Shown here: piece by piece, positions 25,002-28,399 of the stretch
Layout of the letters: the number at the start of each line of letters is the position of its first letter
How positions within the stretch are numbered: the stretch's first letter is position 1
From: an uncultured Candidatus Melainabacteria bacterium
GTDB taxonomy: Bacteria > Cyanobacteriota > Vampirovibrionia > Gastranaerophilales > Gastranaerophilaceae
Direction of reading: 5' to 3'
Length of the DNA stretch: 28,399 nt
NCBI GenBank assembly: GCA_934754775.1
Contig: CAKVIM010000018.1
Location: forward strand, 1 to 28,399
Notes under the pieces: model-generated
What the model was told of the DNA's origin: nothing
Seen by the model: only the letters and a program-made list of their open reading frames with translations
Databases searched by the model: none
Program-made: the position numbers and the translations under genes

Positions 25002-25772
25002 ATGAACATGTTCAAGCGAGGATTTACTTTACAAGAATTACTTATAACAATAGGTGTAATTGGAATTGTGGCGGCTATTTGTGCTCCGGCTGTAGTCAAT
25101 ATGGTGCCGGACAAAACAAAAACCATGTACATGAAAGCTTACACAACGCTTTCTAATTTGACGAACGAAATCTTAAATGATTCAACCTTGTACTATACAA
25201 CTTATGATGCGAGCGGAAATCCTAGTTGCGAAGGGATGAGATGTATCGCAAGACCGTTTGGCTCTGAATACAGCAAATCGGATTACTATAAAGGGGTACT
25301 AAAATACCCGACCTTAGTTGCTTCCAAGCTCAATGTTATTGGCGATATTGAGTATCAAGACCAATCAGAAGAATCAGGAAGAGAAGGGTTCACTACAATA
25401 GATGGTGTGTACTGGAACTTTGAAATTGATACAAAATCAGACAGTGATGTTGCAGGCGGTTTGCGATATGAAACAGAGCTAACTATTAACACTGATTCAA
25501 GCATAGATAGTCCGTGCATGTACTCTTCAAGTTGCAAAAATCCGACACAATTTAAGTTTATAATTGATAACAACGGCGGAATAAAACCTGCAGACGCTTT
25601 AGGCATGGCATACCTGCAAAATGCAACAGATATGCACGCAGCTAAAACTGACAGAACCCTTGCTTCTGAAATCGTAGAAAAAGCCGGTTCTGATACAGAT
25701 GCGGATAAAATGCTGAAAGCATTGAATGAGTTGAGAAAAAAGGGTTCAGGAACTAAAGAGACAAAGGAGTAA
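25002..25772 (+). CDS. Type IV pilin-like / pseudopilin protein
   Basis: A 256-residue protein with a class-typical prepilin N-terminus: short basic leader MNMFKRG, cleavage site G/FTLQE with Glu at +5, then the hydrophobic helix LLITIGVIGIVAAICAPAVV. The body begins MKAYTTLSNLTNEILND, a pattern I associate with Gastranaerophilales pilin-like proteins, and contains four cysteines (CEGMRC, CMYSSSC) that could form two disulfides. It would be processed by a PilD-type peptidase and placed in the inner membrane or a pilus or secretion pseudopilus. AGAGG supports the start; a second in-frame ATG at 25008 is possible. No other pilus gene is nearby. The stop codon lies in an eight-base tandem repeat. 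Confidence 0.82.
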   Translation: MNMFKRGFTLQELLITIGVIGIVAAICAPAVVNMVPDKTKTMYMKAYTTLSNLTNEILNDSTLYYTTYDASGNPSCEGMRCIARPFGSEYSKSDYYKGVLKYPTLVASKLNVIGDIEYQDQSEESGREGFTTIDGVYWNFEIDTKSDSDVAGGLRYETELTINTDSSIDSPCMYSSSCKNPTQFKFIIDNNGGIKPADALGMAYLQNATDMHAAKTDRTLASEIVEKAGSDTDADKMLKALNELRKKGSGTKETKE

Positions 25773-25794
25773 AGGAGTAAAGGGGTAAAGGGGT
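25763..25794 (+). repeat. Eight-base tandem repeat over the pseudopilin stop codon
   Basis: Four copies of AAAGGRGT (two AAAGGAGT, two AAAGGGGT). The first junction makes the TAA stop at 25770-25772; since eight is not a multiple of three, later copies place TAA in the other two forward frames. Confidence 0.7.
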
Positions 25795-26130
25795 AACGTG
25801 ACCCCTCACGGGCTGACACCTCACCCTAGCCCTCTCCAGATTGAGAGGGAACATGCTAAAGTCGTTCGTTGGTTAGACATCAACCTCGCCAGAAGGAGAA
25901 CGGATTTTCGGTAGGGCGACGGGAGCGTAAGCGAGCTAGCCCGTAAGAGCATATAACATGGAAATGCCTGAAAAAATCCGTTAGGATTTGTTGGCATTGG
26001 AATGTTATGCTCGCCCGAATAATCCAAGACAGGGTCGCAGTCGTTCGTGAGCAATGCGAACATTACGAATGCGGGTGAGGTTCAATTTAAGTTACCCCTT
26101 ACGGGATAAAACCTCACCCCGCAAGGGAAA
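25795..26130. repeat. Composite GC-richer palindromic repeat block B
   Basis: A second block of the same kind as 21905-22365. It contains CCTCACCCTAGCCCTCTCC with a following GAGAGGG, the inverted 50-base match (25843-25892) and the roughly 82-base direct match (26037-26119) to block A. Between them lies unrelated sequence with a long imperfect hairpin at 25947-26012 (arms GAGCATATAACATGG-AAATGCC and GGCATTGGAATGTTATGCTC). No supported gene is seen; short open frames here do not look coding. Confidence 0.72.
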
Positions 26131-26133
26131 ATT

Positions 26134-27429
26134 TTAAACCTTACCCACTTGGTAATACTCAAACCCGTCCAGATTAAAAGAAGCATACTGATTGCGACCA
26201 TCAAATATTATCGGACGTTTAAGTAATTTCTTAATCCTCGCAAAATCAGGGTTTCTAAACTCGTTCCATTCCGTTAAAAGCACAAGTGCGTCAGCTTCAG
26301 CCAAAGCCCTATAAGAAGTCTTTGCATACGAAATCCTATCACCAAATATCACACGAGCACTCTCAATCGCCTTAGGATCATATGCCTTAATACAAGCGCC
26401 CATCTCAAGCAATCTATTCAAAATCGTGATAGAAGGAGCCTCTCTCATATCATTAGTCTTAGGTTTGAACGCCAATCCCCAAACCGCAAACGTCAGTCCG
26501 CTCAAATCCTCGCCAAAACGTTTAACAATCTTCTGAACAAACCTTTCTCTCTGGTTTTGGTTCGTAACATCCGCTGCCTTCAAAATCTCTGCACCGGTAT
26601 TATTTTTACCCGCAATATCAATCAGAGCCTTTACATCCTTAGGAAAACAACTTCCGCCATAACCTAACCCCGGATAAAGAAACTTCGTCCCAATTCTTGT
26701 ATCAGCACACATCCCGAGTCGAACCAAGTTAGCATCAGCCCCAACTGCTTCACAAATATTAGCTATCTCATTAGCAAACGATATCTTCACTGCCAAAAAC
26801 GAATTCGAAGCATATTTAACCATCTCTGCAGATTTTTCATCCATTGTAATAATCGGATGTTGATTCCTTACAAAAGGGGAATACAAATCAAGCATAATCT
26901 GTTTTGCTCTATCAGAACTTACCCCCACAATAACTCTATCAGGTCGCAAAAAGTCCTCAACGGCAGCCCCCTGTTTCAAGAATTCAGGATTTGAAACTAC
27001 ATCAAACTCGCACTTAGTGTGTTTTGATATAATCTCACGAACCTTATCCGCAGTGCCAACCGGAACCGTAGACTTATTCACAACAATCTTATAGTCATCA
27101 ATTGCCTTACCGATACTCTCCGCCACATCAAACACATGTTCCATATCAGCAGAGCCGTCCTCATCTTGCGGAGTCCCCACAGCAATAACGCATATCAAAG
27201 ATTTTTTAACAGCACTATCCAAATCATCAGAAAAAGAAAGTCGCCCCTCATCAACATTTGTCCTAATTAAATCTTCCAGCCCGGGTTCATAAATCGGAAC
27301 AATACCATTTCTGAGTTTTTCCAGCTTTGCTTCATCATTATCTACGCAGATAACATCATTACCCATTTCAGCAAAACAAGTACCCGCAACTAATCCGACA
27401 TATCCCGTTCCTATCACACAGACTTTCAT
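26134..27429 (-). CDS. ugd: UDP-glucose 6-dehydrogenase
   Basis: A 431-residue cytosolic enzyme that oxidises UDP-glucose twice with NAD+ to UDP-glucuronate. The N-terminal NAD fold has VIGTGYVGLVAGTCFAEMG (GxGxxG at G7/G9/G12). Then come VNKSTVPVGTADKVR, SNPEFLKQGAAVEDF, the helix FLAVKISFANEIANICE, and the catalytic GYGGSCFPKD with nucleophile C261. The C-terminal UDP-binding domain contains GLAFKPKTNDMREAPS. Length is normal. Its start overlaps the stop of the upstream UDP-glucuronate decarboxylase gene by one base (TAATG) with GGAG upstream, so the two enzymes of UDP-xylose synthesis are coupled. Confidence 0.96.
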   Translation of the reverse strand: MKVCVIGTGYVGLVAGTCFAEMGNDVICVDNDEAKLEKLRNGIVPIYEPGLEDLIRTNVDEGRLSFSDDLDSAVKKSLICVIAVGTPQDEDGSADMEHVFDVAESIGKAIDDYKIVVNKSTVPVGTADKVREIISKHTKCEFDVVSNPEFLKQGAAVEDFLRPDRVIVGVSSDRAKQIMLDLYSPFVRNQHPIITMDEKSAEMVKYASNSFLAVKISFANEIANICEAVGADANLVRLGMCADTRIGTKFLYPGLGYGGSCFPKDVKALIDIAGKNNTGAEILKAADVTNQNQRERFVQKIVKRFGEDLSGLTFAVWGLAFKPKTNDMREAPSITILNRLLEMGACIKAYDPKAIESARVIFGDRISYAKTSYRALAEADALVLLTEWNEFRNPDFARIKKLLKRPIIFDGRNQYASFNLDGFEYYQVGKV

Positions 27430-28355
27430 TAAATAAACTCCCTGAAATATTCAATAGTTTTTCTTAAACCATCCTTAATATCAACCCTAGGCTCCCAGCC
27501 CAATTTCGCCTTAGCCAACTCAATATTCGGCTGACGTTTCACAGGGTCATCAGAAGGCAAAGGCTTGAACACAATCTTTGAATTAGCACCCGTTAGCTCA
27601 ACAACGAGTTTCGCAAAATCAAGCACAGTGCGTTCAGAAGGGTTGCCTAAATTTACAGGCCCAACCTCATCGCTCGACATCATTCGAACCAACCCTTCAA
27701 CCAAATCATCAACATAGCAAAATGATCTGGTCTGCATCCCATCTCCATAAACCGTTATATCCTCGCCCCGAAGCGTCTGCATCACAAAATTAGAAACAAC
27801 TCGTCCATCATCTGGTGACATTTTAGGGCCATAAGTATTAAATATACGCACAATCTTGGTATCAACGCTATATTGACGTCTATAATCCATCATCAAGGTC
27901 TCAGCCGCCCGCTTCCCCTCATCATAGCAGCTTCTAACTCCAATCGGGTTAACATTGCCCCAATAGCTCTCATCCTGCGGATGCACAAGCGGGTTACCAT
28001 AAACTTCACTCGTAGAAGCCTGTAAAATTTTCGCCCCACATTTTTTCGCAAGCTCAAGCATATTAATAATCCCTAAAACAGAAGTCTTTAGAGTTTTAAC
28101 CGAATCATATTGGTAATGTGGCGGACTTGCAGGACATGCCAAGTTATAAATCTCATCCACATCTGTATAAAAAGGTTCTACAACATCATGTTCGACAAGC
28201 TCAAAATTCGGGCTTCCAAGCAAATTCTCGACATTCTGTCTGCTACCCGTAAAAAAGTTGTCTAAACAAATCACATAATCGCCCCGCTCAAGCAAGCGTT
28301 TACATAAATTTGAACCGATAAACCCCGCACCACCTGTTACTAAAATTCTCTTCAT
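27429..28355 (-). CDS. UDP-glucuronate decarboxylase (UDP-xylose synthase)
   Basis: A 308-residue extended short-chain dehydrogenase. It opens with [16 protein letters not shown] (GGxGFIG), then [25 protein letters not shown] is the hallmark of the UXS branch. The catalytic set is T115-S116-E117 and Y144-x3-K148 ([11 protein letters not shown]). [10 protein letters not shown] and [16 protein letters not shown] follow. It turns UDP-glucuronate into UDP-xylose, using the product of ugd next door. The start is placed at 28355; a TTG at 28373 also opens the frame but lies in the promoter. TATAAT ends six bases before the ATG and there is no ribosome-binding site, so the transcript is probably leaderless. 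Confidence 0.94.
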   Translation of the reverse strand: MKRILVTGGAGFIGSNLCKRLLERGDYVICLDNFFTGSRQNVENLLGSPNFELVEHDVVEPFYTDVDEIYNLACPASPPHYQYDSVKTLKTSVLGIINMLELAKKCGAKILQASTSEVYGNPLVHPQDESYWGNVNPIGVRSCYDEGKRAAETLMMDYRRQYSVDTKIVRIFNTYGPKMSPDDGRVVSNFVMQTLRGEDITVYGDGMQTRSFCYVDDLVEGLVRMMSSDEVGPVNLGNPSERTVLDFAKLVVELTGANSKIVFKPLPSDDPVKRQPNIELAKAKLGWEPRVDIKDGLRKTIEYFREFI

Positions 28356-28361
28356 ATTAAA

Positions 28362-28370
28362 ATTATAGCA
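28362..28370 (-). promoter_or_regulatory. Extended -10 promoter of the UDP-xylose operon, leaderless start
   Basis: On the minus strand TGCTATAAT (hexamer 28362-28367) lies six bases before the ATG at 28355, placing the transcription start on the start codon. Confidence 0.55.
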
Positions 28371-28399
28371 CAAAAGGGGGGTAGGGGTAAATGTAAGGG
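28371..28399 (+). repeat. Edge of another GGGGTAAATGTAA repeat copy
   Basis: AGGGGGGTAGGGGTAAATGTAAGGG matches the beginning of the dispersed repeat family seen at 1854 and 12496 and is cut by the window end. Confidence 0.45.

Noticed and set aside
25355..25819. 154-codon minus-strand open frame over the pseudopilin gene
   Set aside because: It lies opposite a convincing pilin-like gene with its own promoter and has no recognisable protein features.
25821..26063. 80-codon minus-strand open frame in repeat block B
   Set aside because: It consists of the repeat and hairpin sequence and lacks coding character.
28356..28373. TTG start for the UDP-glucuronate decarboxylase
   Set aside because: These bases contain the -10 box, and the family N-terminus begins at the ATG at 28355.

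Overview
The window looks like a chromosomal stretch of an AT-rich, Gram-negative-type bacterium, most likely a gut Gastranaerophilales/Melainabacteria (non-photosynthetic Cyanobacteria) relative. This is an inference from gene style: long membrane proteins carrying short SFKGKK/AFKGG motifs, a pseudopilin-like protein, an SPFH protein, an EF-hand/Ig-like surface-type protein and a Na+-pumping decarboxylase. No rRNA or marker gene here settles it.

Layout. 1-2.8 kb: tRNA-Ile(GAU) with its terminator on the minus strand, a degenerate membrane glycosyltransferase ending in a cysteine cluster, a pair of intergenic repeats and a secreted protein of unknown role. 2.96-5.0 kb: a long multi-pass membrane protein with SFKGKK/AFKGG motifs. 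5.05-8.3 kb (minus strand, very AT-rich): a compact cluster that looks like a RiPP pathway. It has an 83-residue Cys-ended candidate precursor behind a near-consensus promoter, a radical SAM/SPASM maturase and a PqqD-like recognition protein, with a 479-residue orphan protein just upstream. 8.4-12.4 kb: birA-oadG-oadA-oadB, in which the biotin ligase is encoded with the biotinylated decarboxylase subunit it probably modifies; a strong hairpin terminator closes the run.

12.5-18.8 kb is mostly minus strand: an SPFH/prohibitin protein with a small two-helix membrane protein and a GT4 glycosyltransferase upstream, then a divergent GT2 glycosyltransferase, and an overlapping three-gene run of a TerC/DUF475-like membrane protein, a CCA-adding-type nucleotidyltransferase and another glycosyltransferase. 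18.9-21.9 kb (plus): gmhA, a secreted M48-like protein whose HExxH motif reads NExxH, and pyruvate kinase. 21.9-26.1 kb: two GC-richer blocks of palindromic repeats flank an EF-hand/Ig-like protein and a pseudopilin-like protein. 26.1-28.4 kb (minus): ugd and UDP-glucuronate decarboxylase, which together make UDP-xylose from UDP-glucose.

The glycosyltransferases, gmhA and the UDP-xylose genes point to surface polysaccharide or glycoconjugate synthesis. Several transcripts (starting at 8325-, 8400+, 14955-, 14998+, 28355-) appear leaderless: a -10 box lies 6-7 bases before the start codon and no Shine-Dalgarno sequence is visible. Two dispersed intergenic repeat families recur through the window. 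The most promising undescribed system is the candidate RiPP cluster at 5.05-6.9 kb.
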